Shown here piece after piece: positions 34,001 to 44,867 of a stretch of DNA of 64,000 nucleotides (the first letter of the stretch is position 1; each line of letters opens with the position of its first letter). The DNA comes from Oryzias latipes (Eukaryota > Chordata > Actinopteri > Beloniformes > Adrianichthyidae). Both the position numbers and the translations under genes were made by a program. Location: NCBI RefSeq assembly GCF_002234675.1, contig NC_019866.2, positions 11,685,261 through 11,749,260 on the forward strand. Direction: 5' to 3'. A model generated the notes under the pieces. It had not been told where the DNA came from. It made no database searches and saw only the letters and a program-made list of their open reading frames with translations.

Positions 34001-35444
34001 TCCTGTAGGTCAATGGAACGATGAGTCCAACCGCATGTAACAAAATCTCCTCTGGGATAAACTAAGAAAAAATGTATTTCTTTCTAGCTGTCATCAATGA
34101 GCTTTTATCTCATTTAAGGAAAAATAAAAAAAGTTTCTTCCAGCATCTACCCCAACTTAACTTATTTACTTTTTTCTATTATACCTCAAAATATTTGGTA
34201 GAAAAAGACTAAAGACGATTTTAAAAAGAACCTATTGAACTTTTATTCTCGTTGATTTTAAATAAGGACAAAAGGAGATCTCTTTTTTTGGCAGACCAAC
34301 AAGCACTGTGGAAAATATGCAACACCAAAAAAAAAAAAAAGAGAGACTAGACATTCAAACTGACAGTTTAAGTCTTTTTTCTTAGGCCGTTAACTAAAAA
34401 AGCAAGATTCATTGAAACTAAACATATAAACCAGAATCATTCAATTTCCTTAATGCTTTTATGCAAGTCTAATTCGATTACTGGTATATTATTATTCGAC
34501 GGCTTCCAGTTGTCACGTGAATTATTGTGGCCACGTATGTAAACAAAACAAAAAAGTGATATGCATTTTGTTTTAACCTTTGCTTGTGGATTTTAGAATT
34601 TTACTTTTCTTCAAAACTTCAGGTCATTTTGGGACAAATGCATACGTCAAAAGTGCATTTGTTGGGATTAAATGCACTAAGTTAATTTGTTGGAACTTGA
34701 TACATTTATTATAATGTACAGATTTACCTCTGATCGGATGTATTTTTGTTTACTTTAATATTCATATCCTATCGTAAAAGCAAAGCATAAAGCAATGAAA
34801 TGAACACATACCTGTAGATCAGCAAACACTTCAATATTAAAAAAAACAACAGTTGCGTCGTATTTACATGTTTTTCTAACGTCCACGAAAGCGACGTTGT
34901 GGAAAAAATGTATGCAAACGTTAGTAAACATGAGGCAGCTAAGCTAACCGGAACAAACGCTAACCAATACTGTGACGCACCTTCCGCGTGTAGTTCCACA
35001 TCCGGTCCGCTAGATGGCACTACTACATGAATCTTCCACTCCATCTTTAAAGAACAGTTTGGAGTAAAAAGTCGGTAAAATTGAATGAACGAACTGTTGT
35101 GCGTTGTTTGAGAGCAAGTCATGCGCAACTTAAGTCTTTCCCTTAACAGATAGGTACGTACGTATTTAATAAACACCTCAAACTTCCGAACAAGCTAACT
35201 CATGATATTAGCTTTGTTTACAAATACGTGTACGCAGTTGAACTTGAACCACAAATCGTTTGTCTATATTCAGAAAAAACATAAATGCAATATATTAGCA
35301 GCAAAACAGTAACTAACTATAAGTGTGTTGTGTGATAGTATGTTTTTGGTATGATGCCTTCCGTGTCTACTTTGAGTGAATGTGCTAGTTCAGCTAGCAA
35401 TAGTCGTCATGTCATGTTCACCCAAATACATTTGTGCCGCAGGT
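34001..35444. promoter_or_regulatory. Shared upstream region of DXO (-) and STK19 (+)
   Basis: About 1.4 kb between the two start codons. The 34960-35050 stretch, with several CpGs and CCGGTCCGCTAGATGGC-like sequence, is a plausible promoter core. AT-rich stretches and an A-run near 34328 lie on the DXO side. A 5' UTR exon for STK19 may end at an acceptor-like CCGCAG just before its start codon. Confidence 0.4.
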
Positions 35445-37025
35445 ATGAACAGGAAACGGGCTCTGGTTTCAGACACTTTCAAGGTGAAGAAAAGAAAAAC
35501 TGGAAGCGAAAAATTTGGAGTTGTGGATGATCATGGAGATGGTATGCTTATGGCTGTTAACGTTTTTATGTATATATTTTTTTAGATGCATAAGGAAAGC
35601 TAGTCACATCTGTTTTTTATTTTATTTTATTTTGAAGGACAAGGTGATATTAAATCCACCATTATGGACCTGATGACTCTGTTTCCTAGGAAACTCTTTA
35701 ATGATGCGGTACCTCAAATTGTGCTAAAGCACCAACTGTACAGCATACATGACAAAACAATGGTTGACAAGGAAGTGGTAAGAGGATTTCTTCAGCTTCT
35801 GGTATGTTCCAATTGTGTAACAATTAAGGGTGTCCTTCCTAAAAGTGACGCCTTGGAATCTGGACTTAAAGCCTTCTTTCTTGATGTCAATTAGCTATAA
35901 ATCATTTATAAAAGCCAAAGCAACTAAAGTGCTGTACAAGTAAGTAAAATAAAACATCTAAAGATAAAAACACTAAACAAAGGGGGAAAAAGTGACAGTA
36001 AAAGGTAGCAGACTGGTTAATTGGTTCTGGTTCACTACTGAGTCATCTTAGATGAAGTGATGAAACGTTTTTAAGTTCTGATAAGTCCAGATGCCATGAT
36101 TCAACTTCAAACCATCTCTGGCATGTTGTATGTTTGAACTATTTTTGTGCTTCTGCTTGCCCTCCTTGTTGCTCAGAATAAACTGCGCGAGTCCGGATCA
36201 CTGCTGATGTTCCAGCTTGGCTTTGATGCAGAAGCTTTTGGACTCGTTTTTGCGTCGGACTACAAGGCCAAAGTTCTGGCGGGAGAGGAGGGGAAAGCGA
36301 CCCGGGCGACGGTGGAGAAGTTCTTGGAGAAAGTAGTGTCCAAGTGCACAGATCTGAGCTTCAGCAAAGACAAAATGCTGAGGGAGTTTCTCTTCACAGA
36401 TTCGGAGATAACGTATGATTTCTCCTAAGCGCTCCAAGTTCAACGTTATGATTCCTTTCCCTATGTTTTAAAAGTCAATTCTTACTCTTTGTCATCACTC
36501 AGGCAGTTGGTGAAATCCGGAGTGTTGACTGTGAGGGATGCAGGCAGCTGGTGGCTGTCCATTCCCAACACTGGCAAATTCATCAAGTACTTTATACAAG
36601 GTTGGTGTCTGATGTGATTTTAACCAGCGTTTACTCCTTTAACATGTCTTGTGTCTCTCATTTGAGTGTTTTGGTATTACTAAAAAGTAACGGGACAACC
36701 TTTCATTAGGGCGTAAAGCAGTGCTCGGCATGGTGAAGAAGTCCAAGTATGGCGAAGTATTAAAAGATGACCTAGAACAACGAAGAACAACCTCTCATGT
36801 GAAGTTCCATATAAAATACCACATCAATGACATTGTTGGTGCAGAGCTGGTAGAAAGGTAACACTTCTTTACTTTTTTTGTTCATGCAGAGACTCCAAAG
36901 TCTGATTTTTAACGTTAAGTTAGTTTCTAATGTTTGATATTGCTCATTATATTCCTTTGTTTTTTTGTTTTTTTTCCAGTGTGCCTACAACTTCAGGGAC
37001 GTTGTTACGATATGTGGACTCGTGA
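35445..37025 (+). CDS. stk19: STK19, winged-helix nucleic-acid-binding protein (serine/threonine kinase 19 by name)
   Basis: Six coding exons: 35445-35541, 35638-35777, 36177-36412, 36503-36600, 36710-36857 and 36980-37025. They give 254 residues, equal to the short human isoform. Although named a kinase, the family consists of tandem winged-helix domains without kinase motifs, and it has recently been tied to transcription-coupled repair. Visible stretches are MNRKRALVSDTFKVKKRK (basic N-terminus), LMTLFPRKLFNDAVP, FQLGFDAEAFG, DSEITQLVKSGVLTVRDAG, SWWLSIPNTGKFIKYFIQGR and the C-terminal VPTTSGTLLRYVDS. An upstream in-frame ATG at 35409 would add 12 residues, but an acceptor-like CAG lies between, so MNRKR is preferred by comparison with the family. 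Confidence 0.94.
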
Positions 37026-38642
37026 GCTGTCTGAAGTCTCTCAGCTGAAGAGGACAAGTTTCGTTAAATTAAAAATGGCTGTAAATAGTTTGTTTTTTAA
37101 ATGGCTGAACTTTTCTTTTAAGTTGGTGCCAAATGATCAACTCCACTGAGGTGTTATGAGATGTAAATATTCACACAACTGTCTGCCTTTGTGTTTTGAT
37201 AAAAACTTTTTGTAATGTGAGATTTTACTAATGTGGGTCAGACCAGCTAGGAGGCAGGAAGGAGGCTCCGTAGATTAGACAAACAGCACAGGGCAGGTTA
37301 TGTAAGGTGTAAAAGTCTGGAGCCTTTAGAGCATTTTTTTTTTTTTTTTTTTTTTAAGTGTTGCAGGAGAGCTACGTTTTTGTCGGGTCTAATTAAAATA
37401 AGTTTGTGTAGAGTGCAGATGGGATTGTTTAGAAATCAGTGGTTATAAAATTAATGACAGTCCCTGAATGCAAATTCTTTTAAGAACAAAAACTGACTGA
37501 TGAAATCCTAAAAGCTTCATCAACCTTTTATGGTTTTAAACTAAAGCTCAATCAGCACCGACCAGGATAATCCAGTCGACCAAAAAAGACGTCAATGGAG
37601 TAATACATTGTGTTTTTACCCTAAATAACACATTTGTTCGTCAGGATGCTGCTTAACTTAACTCAGATTATTGGGAGTAACTTCAACCACCAAAGTGTCA
37701 GGTATTTTCTGACAAATTCACAACCTTAACTTTATATGTTGGTATGCATCCCAAATGATCCTACAGAAGAGATTTTACTACATGCGTGTCTAAAATTGTC
37801 TGCATTTTGCTAAAAATGTTTAATTTACCTGCAGCTTTTTCTACCTTACCAACAAAAGTTGCCAAGATGGCATTATTTACTCCAAAATGGAATTCACTCT
37901 GATCTGCACTTCTACATGAATTCTGTGGAACCAAAACAAAATAATCCTGTGGTTCCTATAGATCCTGCCGACTCATGTGCGAGAAGCCAAAATAAAGCTC
38001 AGTTCCGTTTGGTAATCTCGCTCCCCAACAAGTTAGATTCACTCGGCTACCGTGGCAACAAAGTCAGACATTCAGACTTCCACTTCAGGTTAAAAATGTA
38101 AACCTTCATTCATCTTTTGGGTTATACCTGCTGATTCTGAGCAGGGTTAAAGTGTTGGAGGAAGCCAACTGGCTACTGTCAGGTGAAAGTGGGGTACACA
38201 CACACACACACACACACACACACTCAGCTACCTGAGGGGCAATTTAGGATATTGTGTCTCAACCACCCATTCTAATAGAACATGGATTTAAACCAGCACC
38301 ATCTCACGGTTAGTTGAGAGTGCAAACCACTACACCTCCTTGTGCATTCCCTGCCATTTAACTTTTGTGAAAAAGCATCAAATACATTTTTTTCAAGCAA
38401 ATGTACCAAATATAGATTTTATTTATATACAAAGATCAACATCAAATTCATAGCTTTGTCTGTACAGTATGCAATGAAGGTTTCTATTAATAAAACTTTC
38501 ATTAAAACAGCTGTAATTACATTTATGGAAGGAAAGAATCTGAAGCACATTGTTTTTACATACTAGTGTGTTTCTCCTGTGAATGCAGCCGCGCTCCCCA
38601 CTAGGAGTCACATCCCCTCTAACTGCTGTGCTGCAGGACGTC
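37026..38642. other. STK19 3' region and spacer, with a CA microsatellite
   Basis: Non-coding, with a poly(T) run at about 37336-37357 and a CA dinucleotide run at 38196-38223. No exon was recognised. The last part (38447-38642) is the 3' UTR of the Rac paralogue on the minus strand, which resembles that of the second Rac gene. Confidence 0.5.
38196..38223. repeat. CA microsatellite
   Basis: Fourteen uninterrupted CA units. It is likely polymorphic in length. Confidence 0.9.
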
Positions 38643-39066
38643 TCAAAGGAGAGAACACTTCTTGCTCTTCTTCTTTGCAGGTGGGGGGCACAGGACGGCC
38701 CGAATAGCCTCATCGAAGACCGTTTTAAGGCCACGCTGAGTCAGGGCTGAGCATTCCAGGTACTTGACAGAACCTGAGGAAGAAAAAAAAGACAAGAGGA
38801 GCCTTTGAGTCCCCTAAAGAAAGTGGTTCTTTTCTGATCCCTTTTATTTCAACAAATTCATCCAAAACATGCAGGATGAGAAAACACTCCTACCGATCTC
38901 TTTGGCCATAGCTAGACCTTGGGGATAAGTGATGGGGGAGAGTTTCTTCTCCTTCAGCTTCTCCGTAGTTTCCTTGTCATCTCTTAGATCCAACTTGGTG
39001 CCCACCAGGATAATGGGAGTGTTGGGACAGTGGTGTCTCACCTCTGGGTACCACTACACAAAAACA
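38500..39066 (-). repeat. Gene-conversion block, copy 1
   Basis: 567 bp that aligns without gaps to 46611-47177 (offset 8111) with a single difference found by eye, in the 3' UTR. It covers the end of the 3' UTR, the last coding exon, the intron between the last two exons, the penultimate exon and 13 bases of the next intron. Outside the block the two genes diverge abruptly. Confidence 0.88.
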
Positions 39067-41591
39067 GCCATTTCAAGATGTACATAACTCTCTAAAACAT
39101 CCTACCTTGGTAAAAGTAAAAAAAATAAAAAAAATACTGCTTCTATTAACACAAATGAAATATGTTAAAATGAGTAATTTTGAAAATTGTATGACCTACA
39201 ACCTTGTAGCTGCAATCATCCAACTGTTGATTGCTGATCTTCCTCATTTGTTTATTGGATTTTTAATCAGAAAACTTTAAATAGAATTCCTTAGATTTAC
39301 CAGAAGCAGTTTCATGCATCAGGACTTCATACTAGTTTTAGCGTCAGACGTTTAGCTGTTTTATCACCATTTGGTTATTTTTGACCTCATCAAATGACTT
39401 ACAACTTTATTTAAACTGCTAACAGAAAATTCACAAAAGGCTTAAAGACACTTAAAAATAATTCAGAAAGAATTATTGATACAGTTGAGCTACACTGCAC
39501 GAAATTACCACAATGGCTTAAATGCATCCTTTCATGGAGTATCCCACTGCTGCTAAAAGCAGATGGTTTTCTTCATTACCTGAACAGGGACTACTCACCT
39601 TGGCAGAAACATTATGAAAAGAGGCAGGACAGACGAGCGAAAAGCAGACGAGGAACACATCCTGCTTAGACAAAGAGAACATGTAAACCTTTCTGAAAGA
39701 AATAAAGCTGATATATGCCCGTTCATATTTTCTTAAAACTGCTTTCCTTGATTTATCAGAAATATTTCAAATCAATCAATTTAGTTATCAACTGAACAAT
39801 CAATTGTCTGCTTGACTGTCATTGTACCGTTTCTGCGTGTGAGAGCGGGCGAAGTTTGTCATTATCGGGCCGTCCTCCTGTGTCCCAAAGGTGCAAAGAA
39901 ACCAGTCTACCATCCAGTACAACGTCAGCTAAGTACTCATCAAACCTGAGAAGAAATGAACAGTAAGGATTGATTAAAAAAAAATATAACAGTGTACACT
40001 TGAACACTTTTGTTTAGTTCACCAACTCTGGTTATAAAACTCCTAGAACTGAAATAAATAAAAAACACAAATCAGATATGAACTGTTAAATTAACCTTAT
40101 CATTTAAATATGAATTAACTGAGTAATTTAGCAGGGACATACAAATCCAAATAAATGAGTACAGTGTTTAGTCTTTTATAATAGTTGTAATTTTTTTAAG
40201 AGAAACTACCCATTTCGCTTTAGTATACCTCTGCTGTTTTTAACGCTTGTATTTAAAAACACTAAAAAAAACAGGGTTTACCAAAGTCCAGCAGTCAGTT
40301 CACAAAACTTGAAAAAGAAAAAACAGAACTAGCTGGTCAAAAACCTCTTAAGGATCAGGCTTTACTCACAACTTCCTGAAATACATTTCTCTGAGTTAAT
40401 GACAGTCTACAGCAGAGATTCATACCACTAACACACAAAGAAGCAAATAACCCACAATGTAAGCAGCTGAGGAATAAAAGATTGCAGTTTCAGATACTCA
40501 CACTGTAGGAATGCAGTGCTCAAGAAAGGAATTGGTGGTGTAGCTGTTGAGGAGACAGGTCTTACCTACACAACTGAGAAGGAAAAGGGGTTGTTCGGTG
40601 TTTGGAGAGGAAAAAAAAAACCCATCACAAGCTTGTTACGTCAGATATGAAACAAGTAGGATCCCAATAGGAAATGTCACTGGACAAATACCAAAAAGTT
40701 TTGAATGGTGTTGTAGACCATTTTAAAGAAACAAACTTTGATAATCTGCTGGTGTTCCAGCACTGCTTCATAGAGAGTATTCCATGTTTCCCAACCCTGG
40801 TACTGGAAGCACATTGTCCTGCATGTTTTTGATGCTACGCTATTCAAATGCACAGGATTTAGCTCATTGTTGACTTTTGTAAAGACTTTGCAGTGGCACT
40901 CATCAAAGGCAGCTGCGATTAAGCAGGAGAAGCTAGAAAACACACAGGAGAGTGTGCCCCAAGAATAAAAGGTTGGGAAGCACTGTTCTAACATACTGTG
41001 TAAACCACAGAAACAGGTGCAAACAGGAGAGAACTCCAGAGTCACCATCACAGTCCTGTGTGGTCTCCAACCCTGTTCTTGCTGAACTACTGCCCTGCTC
41101 GTTTTCGGGTGAACCCTGCTTCAGTAATTACTGGTCACCTGGATCCGGTGTTTTCAGCCAATCAGAAACTGGGTTCACTTAATGCACCTCATCAGAAATT
41201 AAACAGCGGGGTTCGCTGCATTCGGCAAAACAAGCAGGGCAGTAGTTCACTAGAAACAGGGAGGGTAAAGAAGACAACCAGCTGCCCTGTCAGCTTTTTA
41301 AAAGAATTTTAACAGTTCTCAAACATTTCTATAGGAATTCATCCCAATTCAAACATTCAATATTTGTACTATTTTTTAATAGTTTTTTTTATCTGTGTAC
41401 TATGAATTTCCTGTATCGTTTTTGCCAACAAAAATATGGCCGTTTGAAACACAACTTTAGCTAATAATGTTAACTTACCTGTCACCGACGGTGACACACT
41501 TTATGGTCTGTAATTCGCAGCGGCTAAGCCTTTTGTTTGAAGTCTTCGAAGTAAGAGTACCACGTCTAGTTTCTGTTTGTATATGAGCCAT
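38643..41591 (-). CDS. Atypical Rac-family GTPase, predicted GTPase-deficient
   Basis: Six coding exons (41479-41591, 40502-40573, 39828-39945, 39599-39661, 38894-39053, 38643-38773) encode 218 residues with GT-AG introns at the same positions as in the neighbouring canonical Rac. Relative to Rac numbering, the P-loop reads GDSCVGKT (Ser at 12, Cys at 13). Switch I lacks Tyr32 ([12 protein letters not shown]). Switch II reads [14 protein letters not shown], with Gly59, Arg61, Pro62 and Asn64 in place of Ala, Gln, Glu and Tyr. Thr35, Lys16, the TKLD base-binding motif and the SAL motif are kept, so nucleotide binding should persist. Positions 12, 59 and 61 are those whose change impairs GTP hydrolysis in Ras and Rac. 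A 26-residue extension ([16 protein letters not shown]...) precedes the Rac start. The C-terminus, [10 protein letters not shown], keeps the polybasic and CaaX prenylation signals. Membrane-bound, GTP-locked signalling is an inference. Confidence 0.88.
40690..40990. repeat. Probable interspersed repeat in first-half introns of the Rac paralogue
   Basis: Contains TTTCCCAACCCTGGTACTGG and, at its right side, GGTTGGGAAGCACTGTTCTAAC. Both resemble ends of common fish hAT-derived short elements. No target duplication could be fixed, so boundaries are approximate. Confidence 0.35.
41083..41249. repeat. Fold-back element with 24-bp inverted arms
   Basis: TGAACTACTGCCCTGCTCGT at the left and its near-perfect complement at 41226-41249 form arms of about 24 bp around a loop of about 120 bp. 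It lies in the first intron of the atypical Rac gene. It may be a short inverted-repeat transposon or a cruciform-prone sequence. Confidence 0.6.
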
Positions 41592-42994
41592 TTGACCGAT
41601 AATGCTAAGCTAGCCAACAGCGGGAAACGTCACTTTCTTCGTCCACAACTTTTCGCCTATAAAACAGTATAGTAGCCGCCTGCTAACAGCTTTTCGAGCA
41701 ACACAAACACATATGGAGGGGAAAAACTGTACAGTAACACAATTCAGACTTACCTCGCAACATTCCTAAGCGCTTCCTTAGAAGTTATGTTCAGGGCATA
41801 CCGGGGATGGCAATCACCCACTCTCCGAGATAAAGCTTCAAAGTGGCCGCTTGACTTCAAGATGCTGCGATTGGTGTTGCAAGGGTCACGTGATAAATGA
41901 CGTTGACTTCTTGTCATGGTCCGAATCAACAAATCAGTAAATGCAAAGGCTAAAAGGTTATTACTAAAAATAGTTCTGTTTTCAATTTTATCTTTGGCCT
42001 TGTAAGTACACTGAAAAAATGTGGGACAAATTAACAAATAAAAACTAAAATTTACACACTTTTTACTTTAACACGGAAAAAAACATCTTATTTGGTTTAA
42101 TTAATTATGATAATACACTTTCATCTTAATTTTATTTAATAAATCTCCCAATTTTACTAACCAAGTATTATATTCTATTAACTAAATTTAGCAATAAAGT
42201 TCCTAATTTTTTTTAATTTATCAGCCCAGATTTGACTTACGTTCCATTTCCCCCAGGACAAACACAATATCAATGAAAACATGCCATTTTGCTCAGCTCT
42301 ATAATTTAATTTAAATCAAGTTTGTTTTTGTGTATTTATTCCCCTGGTGTTTACTTTGGATGTACAGTTGTTCCTGTGTGAAAAAAATGGGCCAAACCAG
42401 GAAGTCCCGGGAGCAAATCACGTGACTACTTCAAAACAGGCAGCACTGCTTTATGCTTTATTTTTACTTTTTGAGATGCTGAGATTCAGGCCTTTCAACT
42501 CTTTTTTTAAACATCGCACAATCCACTCATGATTTGAACACAGTGGGAAAATCCCCAATAACTGGCCTTTAAATGAGTCCTTTAGTTTAATGAAGAAAAA
42601 AAATGCTACTTGCTATTTATTAATGTTTTACTTTAAGAATAAGTGCTCTTGGGCGATGTACAGATGGGGCAAGAGCACGAAAATGCTGCACATGCCAGTG
42701 TCACGCCCAAACTGGTAGTGGTGTGTCCAGAATATTTTACCAGGATGGCAAAGATGGTTCATACCGACGAAGTGGGGTGATTACAATGTACCAAACTTTA
42801 GTTAATATAAAATATGTCAAAAAAGTGTTAATCATAAAGGTTAAATAAACATTTCCATGACTTACACTTTAAATTAAGCTTATGTGACAAGTTTGTAAGT
42901 AGAAAGCCAAAGTCTTTCAGATCTGTGTCATTTGTATTACTAGCAAGAAAAAAATGTAAAGAAAATAATTTACATGTATAAAAATTCTGTTTTA
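41592..42994. other. Upstream region of the atypical Rac gene
   Basis: The first 200 bases are relatively GC-rich and include a CGCAACATTCCTAAGCGCTTCC stretch (41757-41778) that resembles GGCAACATTCCCATGCTTTCG upstream of the canonical Rac gene, so part of the promoter may be shared by descent. The rest is AT-rich with no recognised exon. Confidence 0.45.
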
Positions 42995-44865
42995 CAGTTT
43001 TTCTCCATTGGTTTGGCTCTTTTCTTGAAACAGAATTTACATTCTCAAAACAACATGGACAAATCTCCAAACCCCTTGGCAGTTGTTCACAGAATGGCAT
43101 TTCTCATTAGTTTCATCAAATTGCAAATGTCTTCGTACATGTCTCAATGTACAGTACATCTTTGCAAGTGATTAAGTACAGGTAGCCTTCATTTGGCACA
43201 ATTTCCAAGTGAATAGATCTTGTTGATCTAAACTGATTGTTGATTCTCAGTCTAATGGTTGTTCGCTCCAAAATGAGTCAGCATCATTTCATTGTGTCAG
43301 TCATCACATGCACAATTGTCAAAATTAGTCAAGAAAATAATACCATGAATACGATATATGAATCCCTTGGAACATTTGATAAATTTATTACAGCAATTGA
43401 CAATCAGGTGAAACTAGAACTTGACTAACTAAGGAGGATGTCCCAGGCCAGCGAGGGGGCAATATAACTATGTGTGCTGCCATATCTGAGAATGGTGTAG
43501 CCACTCACATCCCCAGTCTTGGCCCATACAATACACAGAAGCTCCTCATTTTCTTGGACCGCCTTCGTTTTGATTTGATCCCTGAAAATGAGAGAGATCT
43601 CGTAGGGCCTCACCTACCACTATATGTTATTGTATGGGACAATGTGAACTTCCACCATGGCCCGCTCATCAGGGCCTGGTTCACCACTCATCCAAGGATG
43701 GTCATAGTGTTCCTACCACCTTACTCTCCTTTCCTCAATCCTATTGAGGAGTTTTTCTCCGCTTGGAGGTGGAGAGTGTATGAGCATCGGGCTCAAGATC
43801 AGAGGTCCCTGCTCCATGCAATGGATGTTGCGTGTGAGGATATTACAGGAGGTCAGTGTAGGGGATGGTTGCGACATGCACGCCGTTTTTCCCTTGTTGC
43901 ATTGCAAGGGAGAATATACGCTGTGATGTGGACAAAAATCTGTGGCCAGACAGACAGCAGCGTGAGGATGGCCAGCAGGGTGAGGACGATGACCAGGAGG
44001 AGGGTGAGGACAGCGACCAGTGAAAAACTTTTAGTTGTGAAACTCAAGCATTATTTACAGCACTGTAGGCTACATATAATTTTCATTGTTTTTTGTTTGT
44101 GTTTGTTTATAAAGTATATTATGCTGTATACATTTTCTTTTTACTCTGATGTATGACAGTTACTTTATGTGTGTGAATGATAATGGTTAGAATTTACTTG
44201 GCAGTATGAGCGCAATGTGTGCTGTTAAACCTAAGAAGCAGCTCTTACCCTAAAATCCCTTTTCTTTTTTTCAGTTTTAAATAAAAATTGTATTCGGTTA
44301 GCTATACAAAAACAGTACAGTTACCATTGTCAATAAAGGACTGAGCTAAGACTCAAAGGTGGACATGAGGGTTATTTCAATGATCCTCTGCTACACTGTA
44401 GTGACAAAACATCTAATCATTTGACTTGCAGTGCCTTCACAATGCCAAAGGGACAAAGTATTTTGGAGGCACTGACTTTTAAATGAGAAGGAAAGTTAGT
44501 TTTGACACATGAGTGAATTGTTTTGGGAGAGATATGAGCTTTGGCAGGTGAACCATGGCGTTGTGCTAAACCATCCACATTATTTTGACAAAAGCACCAA
44601 GAGTGTTGAGAACGTCCAGTCTGATCAAGAAATGAGCCATATGCAAATTGAGAAGGATCTTCGCCATTTTGGTGGCACTGACTCTTGACATGGGAAAGGA
44701 ATTTAGTTTTGAAGCATGATTTAACAGTTTTGGGAGATATATTAGATTTTGCAAGTGAGCTATTGTGTTGTGCTAAACTTTAAGACTGTTTTCCCAAATG
44801 ATCTTAGAGTTTTCAGAATGTAATTTCTGTTTTAAGAAATGAGCCAAACCAATGGAGAAAAACTG
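42995..44865. mobile_element. Tc1/IS630-type DNA transposon, internally deleted
   Basis: The inverted ends are CAGTTTTTCTCCATTGGTTT, continuing GGCTC, and the complementary right end (near 44840-44865). Both ends are flanked by TA (42993-42994 and 44866-44867), the target used by this superfamily. The length is 1871 bp. The interior holds the C-terminal part of a transposase (43427-44023). Near the right end a segment is repeated twice in direct orientation (about 44480-44590 and 44670-44780), with shared TTTTGGGAGA and GCTAAAC motifs. The element lies between the two Rac genes. Confidence 0.85.
43427..44023 (+). pseudogene. Transposase C-terminal part, IS630/Tc1-like DDE
   Basis: The frame opens after a stop at 43424-43426 and reads EDVPGQRGGNITMCAAISEN, then VIVWDNVNFHHG (second catalytic Asp), then FLPPYSPFLNPIEEFFSAWR with the third acidic residue. 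There are 35 or 36 residues between the Asp of WDN and the Glu of PIEE. The N-terminal DNA-binding part and the first catalytic Asp are missing. Near 43915 a frameshift separates this frame from the natural acidic C-terminus (CDVDKNLWPDRQQRED...), which ends at TGA 44021-44023. The copy cannot be autonomous. Confidence 0.8.
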
Positions 44866-44867
44866 TA

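Noticed and set aside
35664-35894. Frame running past STK19 exon 2 into the intron
   Set aside because: Intron read-through beyond the donor at 35778; the conserved STK19 sequence resumes at 36177.
38643-39053. The Rac paralogue as a processed or dead pseudogene
   Set aside because: It has introns at all family positions with GT-AG borders, an uninterrupted 218-codon frame and a complete CaaX tail.
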